NCBI RefSeq assembly: GCF_030068615.1
Contig: NZ_JASJOC010000002.1
Span: 1-64,000 of the forward strand
Direction of reading: 5' to 3'
DNA length: 64,000 bases
From: Halostagnicola sp. A-GB9-2
GTDB taxonomy: Archaea; Halobacteriota; Halobacteria; Halobacteriales; Natrialbaceae
Below are positions 37,557 to 46,719 of this stretch, in pieces. Each line of letters starts with the position of its first letter. The stretch's first letter is position 1. The notes below the pieces were generated by a model. That model was not told where the DNA came from. It did not search any database and saw nothing but the letters and a program-made list of their open reading frames with translations. The position numbers and the translations under genes are program-made.

Positions 37557-37715
37557 ATGTTCGACACCCTACTACACGCCGGCCACGGTCATCCGAATCT
37601 CTGGTGGATACTCGTTCCGAGTTACCTGACGTTCGTGCTCGGAATCGGCGTCGGAATGTACTCAGATCGACTCCGCGAGTTCGTCAGCGGACACGAAGCG
37701 CAGACTGCCGATTGA
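37557..37715 (+). CDS. Small membrane protein (52 aa)
   Basis: Too short to stand out as an ORF, but well supported: a strong GGAGGTG ribosome-binding site ends 5 bases before ATG 37557, and the third-base pattern is haloarchaeal. It has one hydrophobic helix (WWILVPSYLTFVLGIGVGMY), a histidine-rich start (HAGHGHP) and a polar C-terminus. Function unknown. Confidence 0.6.
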   Translation: MFDTLLHAGHGHPNLWWILVPSYLTFVLGIGVGMYSDRLREFVSGHEAQTAD

Positions 37716-37894
37716 CATCCTCCACGGGCTAACGGCCGTTGTATTGTGCCTGTTCAGCGTATCAATTCTGCTGTGTTCGTCTCTCTCAGACTGTTTCGGC
37801 GGAGTCGTTCGATCGACCGGTATCTGCAGATACTTCGCGCCGCTAGCGAAATAGATGAACGGCACTCGAGAAGATCGCTTTCGAACTCCGACAG

Positions 37895-38266
37895 TTATTC
37901 GACGAGAACGGCGTTAACCTGTCCGTTCTGGCCGGGACGGGAGGTGACTCGAGCGTTCCCTTCGTCGGTGTCGATGATTGCGCCCTTGGTGATGATGTTT
38001 CGTCGAACGTAGTTCGGGTTCGCGTCGTTTTCGACGACGTCGTTGATCTCGGTCGTCACGGTTTCGCCGCCCTTGTTGACGTTTACGACGTCCGTCGCGA
38101 GTGCTCGCGTCTTCTCGCCGTTTCCGCGGACGTCGACGGTCCGGTAGCGCGGTTCACCGACCTGGGTCTCGGTCGGAAGCCGGCCGAGTTCGTATTTGCG
38201 TCGGTTTCGGATGTGCTTGAGTCGCCCGCCTGTTCGCTTGCGTGTAGAACGGCCTTGATCTTGCAT
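37895..38266 (-). CDS. rps8e: Ribosomal protein eS8
   Basis: A 123-residue small-subunit protein of archaea and eukaryotes. Blocks are QGRSTRKRTGGRLKHIRNRR and KYELGRLPTETQVGEPRYRT, then ENDANPNYVRRNIITKGAII near the C-terminus. It is a lone gene, outside the main ribosomal cluster, as is usual. Confidence 0.95.
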   Translation of the reverse strand: MQDQGRSTRKRTGGRLKHIRNRRKYELGRLPTETQVGEPRYRTVDVRGNGEKTRALATDVVNVNKGGETVTTEINDVVENDANPNYVRRNIITKGAIIDTDEGNARVTSRPGQNGQVNAVLVE

Positions 38267-38398
38267 ATCCGTTGAAAGTCCGGGCGGATACTTGAATGCA
38301 ACCTTTTCGCCCGGGCTGTCAGAGCCGACGGACTAGAGTAAACGACGGACCGATACGTGGTGTGGCGGCGGACCGTTACGTGGGTGCGGTCGAAGGCG

Positions 38399-40654
38399 TT
38401 ACTCTTGCTGTGCGTCGACGACCGCGACGCCAGCCAGGTTAACGATGTCCTTGACCTCGTCGCCCCGCTGGAGGACGTGGACGGGTTTGTCCATCCCGGT
38501 CAGCATCGGACCGATCGCGTCGGCACCGCCCAGACGCTGGAGCAGTTTGTAGCCGATGTTCCCCGACTCGAGGTTCGGGAAGACGAGTACGTTCGCCGGC
38601 TCCTCGAGTTCCGAAAAGCCGTAGGTTCCCTCGAGGATGTCCTCGACGACGGCTGTGTCGGCTTGCATCTCGCCGTCGACGGGGAAGTCGACCGCGGGAT
38701 CGTCCTGGAGTTGCTGTGCCGCCTTGCGCGGCTTGACGGTATCTTCGTTCGTGACGCTGCCGAAGTTCGAGTACGACAGGAGCGCGGCGCGGGGTTCGAC
38801 GTTGAACCGTCGGGCGAGCTTGCCCGTCTGTTTGGTCACTTCCGCGAGAACGTCCTCGTCGGGCGACTGGTTGACGGTCGCGTCGGCGATGAAGATTACG
38901 CGGTTCTTGAACGTGAGCATGTAGACGCCGGCGGCGTAGTCGACGTCGTCCGCGGTACCGATAACCTGAAGCGGCGGTCGAAGCGCCGAGGGGTAGTGGT
39001 GAGAGAGGCCGGTCAGGAACGCGTCGGCGTCGCCCTCCTCGACCATCACGCTGCCGAAGTAGTTCGTGTCCCGGCGAACGAGTTCGCCCGCTTCGGTGCG
39101 CGTGATTCCCTTGCGCTGGCGGAGTTCGTGCAGCCGTTCGGCGTAGCGTTCGTAGTCACCCGCATCCGGATCGGCAACTTCCGGTTCGAAGTCGAGGCCG
39201 AGGTTCGTGGCGGTCGATTTGATCTCGGCTTCGTCGCCGATGAGAATCGGGAGGGCGATCCCCTGTTCCTGCAGTTGATAGGCCGCACGGATCATCTTCT
39301 CGTTCTCGCCCTCCGCGAGGGCGACCGTTTTGGGTTCGCTTTTGGCCTTGTTGAGGACGACGCGCATCATCTCTCTGGACTTGCCGAGTCTGGCCTCGAG
39401 TTGTTCTTCGTACTCGTCGATATCGACGTCCGCGCGAGCGGCACCGGAGTCGACCGCGGCCTGGGCAACGGCGGGCGCGATCCGGAACAGGACTCGAGGA
39501 TCGACCGGTTTCGGAATAATGTAATCGGGTCCATACTGGATGGGGTCGTCGCCGTAGGCTTTGACAACCGCGTCGGGGACGTCCTGGCGGGCCAGATCCG
39601 CCAGCGCACTGGCCGCGGCGACTTTCATGTCTTCGTTGATCTCGGTCGCGCGAACGTCGAGTGCGCCGCGGAAGATGAAGGGAAAGCCGAGGACGTTGTT
39701 GACCTGATTCGGATAGTCCGAGCGGCCCGTCGCCATGATGACGGTGTCGTCTCGAGCCTCCTTGGCTTCAGCGTAGCCGATTTCCGGGTCGGGGTTGGCC
39801 ATCGCGAAGATGATCGGGTCGTCGCCCATCGACCGAACCATATTCTGGTCGACGATCCCGCCGATCGAGAGGCCGACGAAGACGTCGGCTCCTTTCATCG
39901 CGTCCGAGAGATCGCCTTCCGGCACGTCTCGAGCGAACTCCCGTTTGTACTCGTTGATGTCGTCGGCCGCGGCGCGGGCTTGCGTGATGATCCCCGAGGA
40001 GTCACACATGAGGATGTTCTCCCGCTTCGCGCCGAGCGAGACGTAGAAGCGAGCGGTTGCGAGCGCGCTTGCGCCGGCTCCGGAGAAGACGATCTGTAGA
40101 TCCTCGAGATCTTTGTCGGCGATATCGGCCGCGTTGAGCAATGCGGCCCCGGAGATGATCGCGGTTCCGTGCTGGTCGTCGTGGAAGACGGGAATGTCCA
40201 TCTCTTCGCGAAGCCGTTCCTCGATGGTGAAACAGCCGGGTGCTTTGATGTCCTCTAAATTGATTCCGCCGAAGGTCGGTTCCATCATTTTCGCGGCTTC
40301 GACCACCTTCTCCGGATCCGCCTCGTCGAGTTCGATATCGAAGACATCGATATCGGCAAATCGCTTGAAGAGGACGCCTTTTCCTTCCATGACTGGCTTG
40401 GACGCCTGGGCACCGATATCGCCCAGTCCGAGCACCGCGGAACCGTTCGAGATCACGCCGACGAGGTTCCCCTTGGCGGTGTACTGAAACGCTTCAGATT
40501 CGTCCTCGTCGATCTCGAGACACGGCGCGGCGACGCCGGGCGAGTACGCGAGTGAAAGATCGCGCTGCGTATTCGTCGGTTTCGTCGTCGAAATCTCGAG
40601 TTTTCCCGGCGGATCGATTCGGTGGTACTCCAGTGCGTCCTCGTCTAGTCCCAT
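38399..40654 (-). CDS. maeB: NADP-dependent malic enzyme with phosphotransacetylase-like domain
   Basis: A 751-residue MaeB-type enzyme that oxidatively decarboxylates malate to pyruvate. The malic domain is residues 1-420 ([51 protein letters not shown]), with a Rossmann motif near [14 protein letters not shown]. From about residue 430, the chain resembles phosphotransacetylase ([20 protein letters not shown]), where catalytic activity is usually lost and acetyl-CoA regulates. ATG 40654 is the family start; the frame opens upstream without family similarity. Confidence 0.93.
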   Translation of the reverse strand: MGLDEDALEYHRIDPPGKLEISTTKPTNTQRDLSLAYSPGVAAPCLEIDEDESEAFQYTAKGNLVGVISNGSAVLGLGDIGAQASKPVMEGKGVLFKRFADIDVFDIELDEADPEKVVEAAKMMEPTFGGINLEDIKAPGCFTIEERLREEMDIPVFHDDQHGTAIISGAALLNAADIADKDLEDLQIVFSGAGASALATARFYVSLGAKRENILMCDSSGIITQARAAADDINEYKREFARDVPEGDLSDAMKGADVFVGLSIGGIVDQNMVRSMGDDPIIFAMANPDPEIGYAEAKEARDDTVIMATGRSDYPNQVNNVLGFPFIFRGALDVRATEINEDMKVAAASALADLARQDVPDAVVKAYGDDPIQYGPDYIIPKPVDPRVLFRIAPAVAQAAVDSGAARADVDIDEYEEQLEARLGKSREMMRVVLNKAKSEPKTVALAEGENEKMIRAAYQLQEQGIALPILIGDEAEIKSTATNLGLDFEPEVADPDAGDYERYAERLHELRQRKGITRTEAGELVRRDTNYFGSVMVEEGDADAFLTGLSHHYPSALRPPLQVIGTADDVDYAAGVYMLTFKNRVIFIADATVNQSPDEDVLAEVTKQTGKLARRFNVEPRAALLSYSNFGSVTNEDTVKPRKAAQQLQDDPAVDFPVDGEMQADTAVVEDILEGTYGFSELEEPANVLVFPNLESGNIGYKLLQRLGGADAIGPMLTGMDKPVHVLQRGDEVKDIVNLAGVAVVDAQQE

Positions 40655-40761
40655 ACGGGGATCACTAACGTGAACCACTAAAAACAATGCGAAGCCGCAT
40701 TTCGACAACCGTCGAATTATTTGTCGTCGCGCTCTCGACACGTCCGGGTTCGACGATTCGA

Positions 40762-40770
40762 CCCTTTTAT
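40762..40770 (+). promoter_or_regulatory. TATA box for coaD
   Basis: CCTTTTATA is centred about 29 bases before ATG 40796, giving a leaderless prediction. Confidence 0.55.
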
Positions 40771-40795
40771 ACGGCCTGCGACAGTCCAACCGGGT

Positions 40796-41269
40796 ATGGA
40801 TGTCGCGCTTGGTGGGACGTTCGACCCCGTCCACGACGGCCATCGGCGGCTGTTCGAACGGGCGTTCGAACTCGGAGACGTGACCGTCGGGTTAACGAGT
40901 GACGACCTCGCACCGAAAACGCGCCACGAGGACCGACCCGTGCGGACGTTCGATCAGCGAAAGGATCGTCTCGAGGACGAACTCGAGCCGTTCGCCGAGG
41001 AGTACGATCGGACGTTCGAAGTCCGAACCCTCCGCGAGCCGACGGGAATCGCGACCGAGCCACAGTACGATTATCTCGTCGTTTCACCGGAAACCGTCGA
41101 TGGGGGCGAGAAAATCAACGAAATTCGGCGCGAACGAGGCCACGATTCTCTCGAGGTAATCGTCGTGCCCCACCTTCGGGCCGAAGACGGGGACATTATC
41201 TCGAGTACGCGCATCGTCAACGGCGAAATCGACGAACACGGGCGACTGGTCGATTCGGACGGCCAGTAG
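40796..41269 (+). CDS. coaD: Phosphopantetheine adenylyltransferase (archaeal type)
   Basis: A 157-residue enzyme that makes dephospho-CoA from 4'-phosphopantetheine and ATP. The nucleotidyltransferase HxGH motif is in GGTFDPVHDGHRRLFERA (His13-His16). The second motif is seen in IISSTRIVNGEI. The start is set by the TATA box. A hairpin GTTCGGCG/CGCCGAAC (41287-41307) follows the stop and may end the transcript. Confidence 0.9.
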   Translation: MDVALGGTFDPVHDGHRRLFERAFELGDVTVGLTSDDLAPKTRHEDRPVRTFDQRKDRLEDELEPFAEEYDRTFEVRTLREPTGIATEPQYDYLVVSPETVDGGEKINEIRRERGHDSLEVIVVPHLRAEDGDIISSTRIVNGEIDEHGRLVDSDGQ

Positions 41270-41286
41270 CGGGCGTATCGATCCAC

Positions 41287-41307
41287 GTTCGGCGGGTGTC
41301 GCCGAAC
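41287..41307 (+). terminator. Hairpin after coaD
   Basis: GTTCGGCG pairs perfectly with CGCCGAAC across loop GGTGT, 17 bases after the coaD stop. There is no T-run, so a role in termination or mRNA stability is a guess. Confidence 0.35.
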
Positions 41308-41483
41308 TGCTGTTCTCGCCGCAGTCCCGTTCTCATCGGCCCTTTCCGATGGTTACCGTTTCATCACCGTAGCTGGCACTTACGTGGTTTTGATTTCGGT
41401 AAACCGTTTGATAGCGCCGCTGATCCGGGTGGAATTCGTAGCCGGCGCGGTGATCGGTTAGCCATCGCGGCCGGTGACCGGTG

Positions 41484-41792
41484 CTACCAGCGTGGTGGCT
41501 CGAGCCCGGCGGTCTCGAGCAGACCCTTCCACCGCTGTTGGATCGAGAGCCGCGAGACGTCGGCGGCGTCGGCGACCGTTCCCTGAGTGCGGCCGTCGCC
41601 GGCGACTAGCGAGCCGGCGTAGACGCTTGCGGCGAGGACTGCGCGCTTGGATCGATCCGATTCCGGGACGTCGGTGAGAAAGAGGTCGCCAGCGTACGAC
41701 CGCGCCTCGGTCGAGAGTTCGAGCCGGTCTGCGATGGTTTCGAGTTCCTCGAGCCAGGGTTTGTACTCGACGCGGTCGCGCGCACTGTGCAT
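41484..41792 (-). CDS. One-repeat TFB-like cyclin-box protein
   Basis: A 102-residue protein that resembles a single cyclin repeat of transcription factor B (RLELSTEARSYAGDLFLTD, then SKRAVLAASVYAGSLVAGDG, then TVADAADVSRLSIQQRWKGL). It lacks the zinc ribbon, B-reader and second repeat of TFB. I choose ATG 41792 (MHSARDR) because TTTATT on the minus strand lies 27 bases away; an upstream ATG at 41813 would add 7 residues. It may modulate transcription initiation or be a remnant; both are inference. Confidence 0.7.
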   Translation of the reverse strand: MHSARDRVEYKPWLEELETIADRLELSTEARSYAGDLFLTDVPESDRSKRAVLAASVYAGSLVAGDGRTQGTVADAADVSRLSIQQRWKGLLETAGLEPPRW

Positions 41793-41816
41793 GCACCGAG
41801 ATTTCAGCGCCATCGA

Positions 41817-41824
41817 AATAAATC
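41817..41824 (-). promoter_or_regulatory. TATA box for the TFB-like gene
   Basis: ATTTATTTC on the minus strand is 27 bases from ATG 41792. Confidence 0.45.
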
Positions 41825-42079
41825 CACGGACGTCCTCGCTCGGCTGGCCGCGTCGCTTCGGCTGACCGTTTTCCCCACTCGAAGTTATGGACTCCGTGAA
41901 CTGTCTCTGGGGCTGGATACTCTTCGCAATAGGGGGCTATACCGGGCAACGTTCAGCTACGAACGACTAGGAAAACTGGCCGTTCGCTGGCGATTTCACT
42001 AGGTCACGATTACTAAAGCCGGGGGAGCCGGAAGGTGGATGCGACGCCCGTCGCTCGCTCCCGCGACTCGCGTCTCATC

Positions 42080-42256
42080 ATGAGTACCGAGCCAACTTGC
42101 AAACTCGTCTGTACCGGCTGTGGCCTCGAGATGCCGTACAGAGACAGATCGCTGGCCGAGCAGGCGGCGGAACTCCACCAGTTGCGGGATTCTGAGCACG
42201 TCACCTTCATCGTTCCACCGGATTGGTCGCCCGAGGAGCCGTTAGTTCACGACTGA
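42080..42256 (+). CDS. Small CxxC protein
   Basis: A 58-residue protein with CKLVCTGCGLEM near the N-terminus, followed by a helix (SLAEQAAELHQLRDSEHVTF) and a proline-rich end. The Cys and His residues resemble a small zinc finger. Start ATG 42080 is used because the upstream 15 codons are basic and not haloarchaeal in composition. Function unknown. Confidence 0.6.
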   Translation: MSTEPTCKLVCTGCGLEMPYRDRSLAEQAAELHQLRDSEHVTFIVPPDWSPEEPLVHD

Positions 42257-42325
42257 GTGCGATGCGTCGTGAGGACTAGGACGGATCGACAGGTTCTTAC
42301 TCGAATCGCGAAAACGATAGCCTGC

Positions 42326-42410
42326 GCGCGGGTAGCCAAGCTAGGCCAACGGCGCAGCGCTTAGGACGCTGTCCCGTAGGGGTCCGCCGGTTCGAATCCG
42401 GTCCCGCGCA
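42326..42410 (+). tRNA. tRNA-Leu (UAG)
   Basis: An 85-nt class II tRNA. Acceptor GCGCGGG pairs with CCCGCGC, discriminator A at 42410. The anticodon stem CAGCG/CGCTG encloses CTTAGGA with anticodon TAG. A long variable arm (TCCCGTAGGGGT) marks it as Leu type. The T-arm is GCCGG TTCGAAT CCGGT. Two copies of the 3' end follow. Confidence 0.94.
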
Positions 42411-42552
42411 CTGAACGTAGAACTGTGAGCGGAGCGAACAGTTCGAAGTGAAGGAACAGGAGCGGATTCGAATTCGAGGAGTCGCAGCCCGGGAAGCGAC
42501 CGGAGGGAGTAACCCGGAACGTCTCCACATAGTTCGAATCCGGTCCCGCGCA
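42411..42552 (+). repeat. tRNA-Leu tail array, unit 1
   Basis: A 142-base unit ending with a 21-base exact copy of the tRNA-Leu 3' end (42532-42552). Hairpin GAACTGT (42420-42426) with ACAGTTC (42438-42444) has loop GAGCGGAGCGA. CGGATTCGAA at 42463-42472 matches the inverted T-arm. A second hairpin is GTCGC/GCGAC around 42482-42501. Confidence 0.85.
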
Positions 42553-42658
42553 TTCCTGTCGCTCGCAAACTCGCGAGCGACGGGAATCGCCAATACGGAT
42601 TCGCGGCCCAGAGGACGAGCGGAGCGAAGTCCTCGCGGTTCGAATCCGGTCCCGCGCA
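42553..42658 (+). repeat. tRNA-Leu tail array, unit 2
   Basis: A 106-base unit ending with a 23-base exact copy of the tRNA-Leu 3' end (42636-42658). It starts with a 14-bp hairpin on the base after the preceding copy: TTCCTGTCGCTCGC (42553-42566) with GCGAGCGACGGGAA (42573-42586), one G-T pair. CGGATTCG at 42596-42603 is an inverted T-arm box. A second hairpin AGGAC/GTCCT encloses GAGCGGAGCGAA. The remaining 42659-42721 shows nothing further. Confidence 0.85.
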
Positions 42659-42721
42659 CCGTTCACTGAGGATAATATCTGCAACAGAGAGAAGTCTCGT
42701 TCCGGGAAGTAGCCGGTTTAA

Positions 42722-44527
42722 TTAGACGGTACCGTCGCGTGGTTTTTGAAGGATCGTTGCCCATTCACACTCGATCACTCCTCCTTCGTGTTTTCGTCCC
42801 TGGAATAGGTCGCGGTTCGTAATACTGTCCCATGCTGAACCCACTAAACGGAAGCCTTCTTCCTCCGAGAAGTCTCCACCGTGTCTCTCGAACTTACCGA
42901 GATTTTGTGCAATATCGGCAATATATTTATGACTATGAATGAGTTGTTCTCCAATTGTGTTTTCTCCGATTACGAAAAAGTAGTACGCTCCTGGTTTTAG
43001 ATGCTCGTAGACTCTGGCCAAATTCTTCAACATCCCATCCGCGAAAAATTTCCATGTTACGTATGCTTTGCGTTCTGCTTCATTGTGATCGAGGTTGTGA
43101 ATAGTCTTAATGTCTGCATCTAGATTCGGGAGTCGAGTCGCTTCGAACGCTTCGTCAGTACCGAGCCAGATGTCTCGAAGAGTTGTCGGTAGGTTTCTTT
43201 CTACGGTGCTCATTGAGACGGAGTTGGTCCCAATGATAGACTGGCGCAGTTCCTTTGCTTCGAACTTTTCATCCTCTTCGAGGAAGTCGTAGATCCAGAA
43301 CAGTCGCAATTTCGAACCCCGATAGTAGTTCATTGCGTTGATATACGGTGGCGAAGTAATTGCGATGTCTACCTCTTCCCGGTATTCTGGGATATCGAAG
43401 GTTCTTGCATCTCCGAGACGAATGTCGACCGCCGCATTATGGGCCGCGTTTTGCTCGAAATCGTTCTCAGTATCTGAGGAATCAAATCTCTGTAGGGTCC
43501 GCTGGACGGTCCCACCACTGTAATTGGTTGCGTAGATCTCGTTCCACAATTCAACGAGTTTTCCCCTCGACTCTGCGATCTCCTCCTCGTGGGTTTCGAT
43601 CACATCGGGCGGATGTTCGTCGTTTTCTATGCGACGGCGCATTTTCTTCGATTTATATGCCTTCGAGATACCGGGGTCTGCGTTCGAGACGGTAAAGACG
43701 GTATTGGCAATCATCAAAGTGAGCCAGCGATTGAGTCGGACTTTGATTTTTTTATTGTCGATACCCAGGTCTCCCAGAGCTTCGGTTTCACTCTCTGTAA
43801 GATCCTCGAGAAAGTCAAAATCGCTTTCTTTGAAATCGGCGAGAGCCTTTCTGATGCGAGAGAGGTCACGTACTACTTCCGGCTCGAACCAATGCTCTTT
43901 CTTAGTCCTATCAAGAAACTCCGCATCGTATTTCTCATATAGCTTCGCTTCCGTTTCATGGAGTAAACTGATATATTCCGCTTGTGCCTGTTTCAGCGCA
44001 TTCGGAGGGAGAGGAGAGGTAGAAACCTCAGATACCAGTCTGGATAGTGGATTGATTTCGATACCCAGGTAGTCTCGACCGGTGATTTTTGCTTCCAGTC
44101 CTGTCGTTCCGCTCCCCGAGAACGGGTCGAGAACGATCGGTCTGTCGCCCGATTCGTTCCGTTTGGAGGTGAATTGTCTAATAATGTAACTCGGGATTTG
44201 TGGTATGAATATGGCCGGGTGTTTGTGGATATCGTGAGTGAGGTATGTTGTGTTTGGAATCGTCCTCCCGTCGTCCAGATCGTTAGCTAGGGCACGAAAA
44301 TCCATTTCTGGATACTCGTCAGGTTCTCCTTCGAATGCATAGTTGACACCCTCGCCTTTCGGGACTTCTCCGAGCTGATATCCAGGTTCGTCCGGAACGT
44401 GACTCATACCCGGATTGTCTTCAAAACGAAAATCCGGAAAAACGCGGTTTCCCTTCCGTTTCATTTCCACGTTTCCATGTTGGGTATAGATGGATGGGAT
44501 TTCTGAACCCGAGGCTTCCTCATTCAT
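42722..44527 (-). CDS. DNA methyltransferase (amino-methyltransferase with TSPPY motif)
   Basis: A 601-residue methyltransferase. The cofactor motif DPFSGSGTT is at residues 134-142, with GIEINPLS after it, and the catalytic TSPPY is at 391-395, so the order is I then IV. TSPPY suggests N4-cytosine (or N6-adenine) methylation. A helical, charged segment of about 190 residues lies between and may recognise DNA. It is 54 bases downstream of the large gene at 44582-46648, in the same direction, so the two probably form a restriction-modification pair. The gene is more AT-rich than its surroundings, a sign of transfer. Confidence 0.8.
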   Translation of the reverse strand: MNEEASGSEIPSIYTQHGNVEMKRKGNRVFPDFRFEDNPGMSHVPDEPGYQLGEVPKGEGVNYAFEGEPDEYPEMDFRALANDLDDGRTIPNTTYLTHDIHKHPAIFIPQIPSYIIRQFTSKRNESGDRPIVLDPFSGSGTTGLEAKITGRDYLGIEINPLSRLVSEVSTSPLPPNALKQAQAEYISLLHETEAKLYEKYDAEFLDRTKKEHWFEPEVVRDLSRIRKALADFKESDFDFLEDLTESETEALGDLGIDNKKIKVRLNRWLTLMIANTVFTVSNADPGISKAYKSKKMRRRIENDEHPPDVIETHEEEIAESRGKLVELWNEIYATNYSGGTVQRTLQRFDSSDTENDFEQNAAHNAAVDIRLGDARTFDIPEYREEVDIAITSPPYINAMNYYRGSKLRLFWIYDFLEEDEKFEAKELRQSIIGTNSVSMSTVERNLPTTLRDIWLGTDEAFEATRLPNLDADIKTIHNLDHNEAERKAYVTWKFFADGMLKNLARVYEHLKPGAYYFFVIGENTIGEQLIHSHKYIADIAQNLGKFERHGGDFSEEEGFRLVGSAWDSITNRDLFQGRKHEGGVIECEWATILQKPRDGTV

Positions 44528-44581
44528 TGAGTGTACGTTCCTGCTTGCTCAGTTAAAAAGTACTGGAAGCGTGTATTGTCG

Positions 44582-46648
44582 TTAGGATGATAGAACGGCC
44601 GGTTGTTCAGCCTCCCTTTTGGCATCCTCGGGCAGGTCCCGCATAAAACGACCCATGCGGTGACCGACTCGGGCTGGGACCGCAAATTTATCACCTCTCT
44701 TTTCGAAGAGCCCGCCTTTGTTTTTGGAGGTTCCGGAAGCCATGTTCTTGAGAAGCGATGTCGGTGTTGCAATGTCCAACAAATCGCCGATCTCGGATTT
44801 CGTTGGCGCGTTATCCCAGTCGATCGGGTCATCTTCAGATGCAGGGATATTCGTTCCACTCTGCTCATATTCCGTTTTATTTCGAACGGCCCGGACGATG
44901 TTCTGTTTCTTGGTCGTATCGTCCTCAACGTCGAACAGGTACGTTTCTAGTGTATGCCGAACATCCCCGAGAGAGGCCTCAACGATATCGTCTTTCTCGT
45001 ACTCCGGTTCAGGTGGTGTGGCTTCAGGAAAACGACGTAAGAAGAGGGGTCGGGAAATCGAGTCGTAAACGAGCGTCTCGATCGTAACGTCTTGCAGATA
45101 ATTGAGCGGATTCCCTCCGAACACCCACTCGACATACTGGTTGTCGCGTTTTTCATCGTACATCTCGGAAACGTCTCGAGCAAACGCTAATAACTCTCTA
45201 TCGGCCTTTCGACGTTTTCCGGTGCGGCACAACTCTCGAAACTCGACAAGACGGTCGGTCAGTTGGTCATCCTCGAGTATGAGGTCCGCGATCTCCATCG
45301 CGTTGTTTCGGTTCTGTGTGGAAATTTCGAAGACCTTGTTTTCCCGCTCTGCGATTGAGAACCCGAGCCAAAGGTCGTCGGCGTCGTTCTCGCTGATGAT
45401 TCCTCGAAGCGAGCGTGGCGAATCGAACGTCTCTACCGAACCACTTTCACCGGTGGCAATCCGCGAGCCAGTGTATATTGTATTCAGATACACATCGCCG
45501 TAGAGGAACGACATGTGGAACTGGATCGTTTCATCGCTATTTGGTGATACCGGTACCTCAAACTCGAGTTGTAGGTTCTGCGAATCTAGACTGATATTAC
45601 GCAGGTCTTTTGTGAGATTTGTTGGCAGGTCCTCTTCGAATTCTTCGATGAGTCTCCGACTGGTTCCTTGTTGTGGATCTTCCTCCCAGCGTGCAGGTGT
45701 TCTTTTTTCGTTGAAAAGGATCCCGACGTGGAAGTGAATCTCCTCGACTCCAACCTCGTTTAATAATTCGGTTAACGCATACGAATCCGGTGAGATGTCG
45801 TATTCCTGTCCAATATTATCTGGGATTGTGACGATATTGTTTGACTTTGTTAGCTCACGGACCAACGCTCGCGGCTTTCGCATTAGCGACGGTCTCGCAG
45901 TCGTTCCACCGCTGACAACACTCGTCCTGTGCTCTCCGAAAACGAGCGTCCCTTCTTCCTCAAAAAAGAGCGTGGCGTCTGCGTTCGCCTGCTGGTTGTT
46001 TTCGGCAAGGTCGAAGGTGATGGAATCCAGGTCGCTCAATCGATCCTCCTCATCAGCATCGAGCGTCTCGCGGGTATAGTTGAGGGATTTCCAACACAGT
46101 TCTGGTTCCAGGAGATACTGTAAGAGATGACCGAGGTTTCGGTCCACATCGAGTCGGTGTGAATCCTCTTCGGCGGCTATCACCTTCTCGAAGAACTTGC
46201 CCTTGACCGCGTCAAAGGACCGGGTAAAGTACTCTGCCACGGTGAACAGTCCGCCATAGACTGCGGGCAGGGAATCCTCTGGATTGGCCTCCGTTAGCTC
46301 CCGTGCTCGTTGGACGCCACCGACGCTCTGATTAGTCAATTGGTCACTACTCTCGTCACCGTCGCCGTTCGATTGTTTCTCGTGTTCTTGAAACGTCGCT
46401 AACGGGAGTTTTCGAACGGTCCTGTTTACCGTCCCTTTGAGTATAACTTCAGCTTCGTTCAACTCTTCATCGTTATGAATAGATATAATTTTCCTGTCGA
46501 AGTAATTCATATCTACTACGTTATCGACGGCATGGATAAATATAGGTACAACTCGTTCGCGATCCTGTGTCTTTTGCAACAGCAAAACGAGTTTATCCAC
46601 TGTCTCCTCTGCCCTGTCGCTTGTGCGGTCGTCTGCTTGGTTGCTCAC
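44582..46648 (-). CDS. Probable restriction endonuclease partner of the methyltransferase
   Basis: A 688-residue protein of no family I can name with certainty. GKFFEKVIA (150-158), DLDSITFD (206-213) and GEHRTSVVSGGTTARPSL (238-255) are spaced like a PD-(D/E)xK core, though the usual ExK reads EHR. The last stretch reminds me of ApaLI-type restriction enzymes; this is recall, not a search. Residues 300-560 are beta-rich and 560-688 acidic and helical. The start is GTG 46648. The adjacent methyltransferase and low GC support a mobile restriction-modification module. Confidence 0.6.
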   Translation of the reverse strand: MSNQADDRTSDRAEETVDKLVLLLQKTQDRERVVPIFIHAVDNVVDMNYFDRKIISIHNDEELNEAEVILKGTVNRTVRKLPLATFQEHEKQSNGDGDESSDQLTNQSVGGVQRARELTEANPEDSLPAVYGGLFTVAEYFTRSFDAVKGKFFEKVIAAEEDSHRLDVDRNLGHLLQYLLEPELCWKSLNYTRETLDADEEDRLSDLDSITFDLAENNQQANADATLFFEEEGTLVFGEHRTSVVSGGTTARPSLMRKPRALVRELTKSNNIVTIPDNIGQEYDISPDSYALTELLNEVGVEEIHFHVGILFNEKRTPARWEEDPQQGTSRRLIEEFEEDLPTNLTKDLRNISLDSQNLQLEFEVPVSPNSDETIQFHMSFLYGDVYLNTIYTGSRIATGESGSVETFDSPRSLRGIISENDADDLWLGFSIAERENKVFEISTQNRNNAMEIADLILEDDQLTDRLVEFRELCRTGKRRKADRELLAFARDVSEMYDEKRDNQYVEWVFGGNPLNYLQDVTIETLVYDSISRPLFLRRFPEATPPEPEYEKDDIVEASLGDVRHTLETYLFDVEDDTTKKQNIVRAVRNKTEYEQSGTNIPASEDDPIDWDNAPTKSEIGDLLDIATPTSLLKNMASGTSKNKGGLFEKRGDKFAVPARVGHRMGRFMRDLPEDAKREAEQPAVLSS

Positions 46649-46719
46649 GAGGAACGCACCCGGGCACCCGCGTTCGTCATGGTTCTGTGTCAGTTGTCGT
46701 TTCCTCCTCCCTCAAGACC

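Noticed and set aside
38357-40099. Long plus-strand ORF (580 codons) antisense to malic enzyme
   Set aside because: It is a shadow of a high-GC gene: the minus frame has clear family motifs, and the plus frame shows none.
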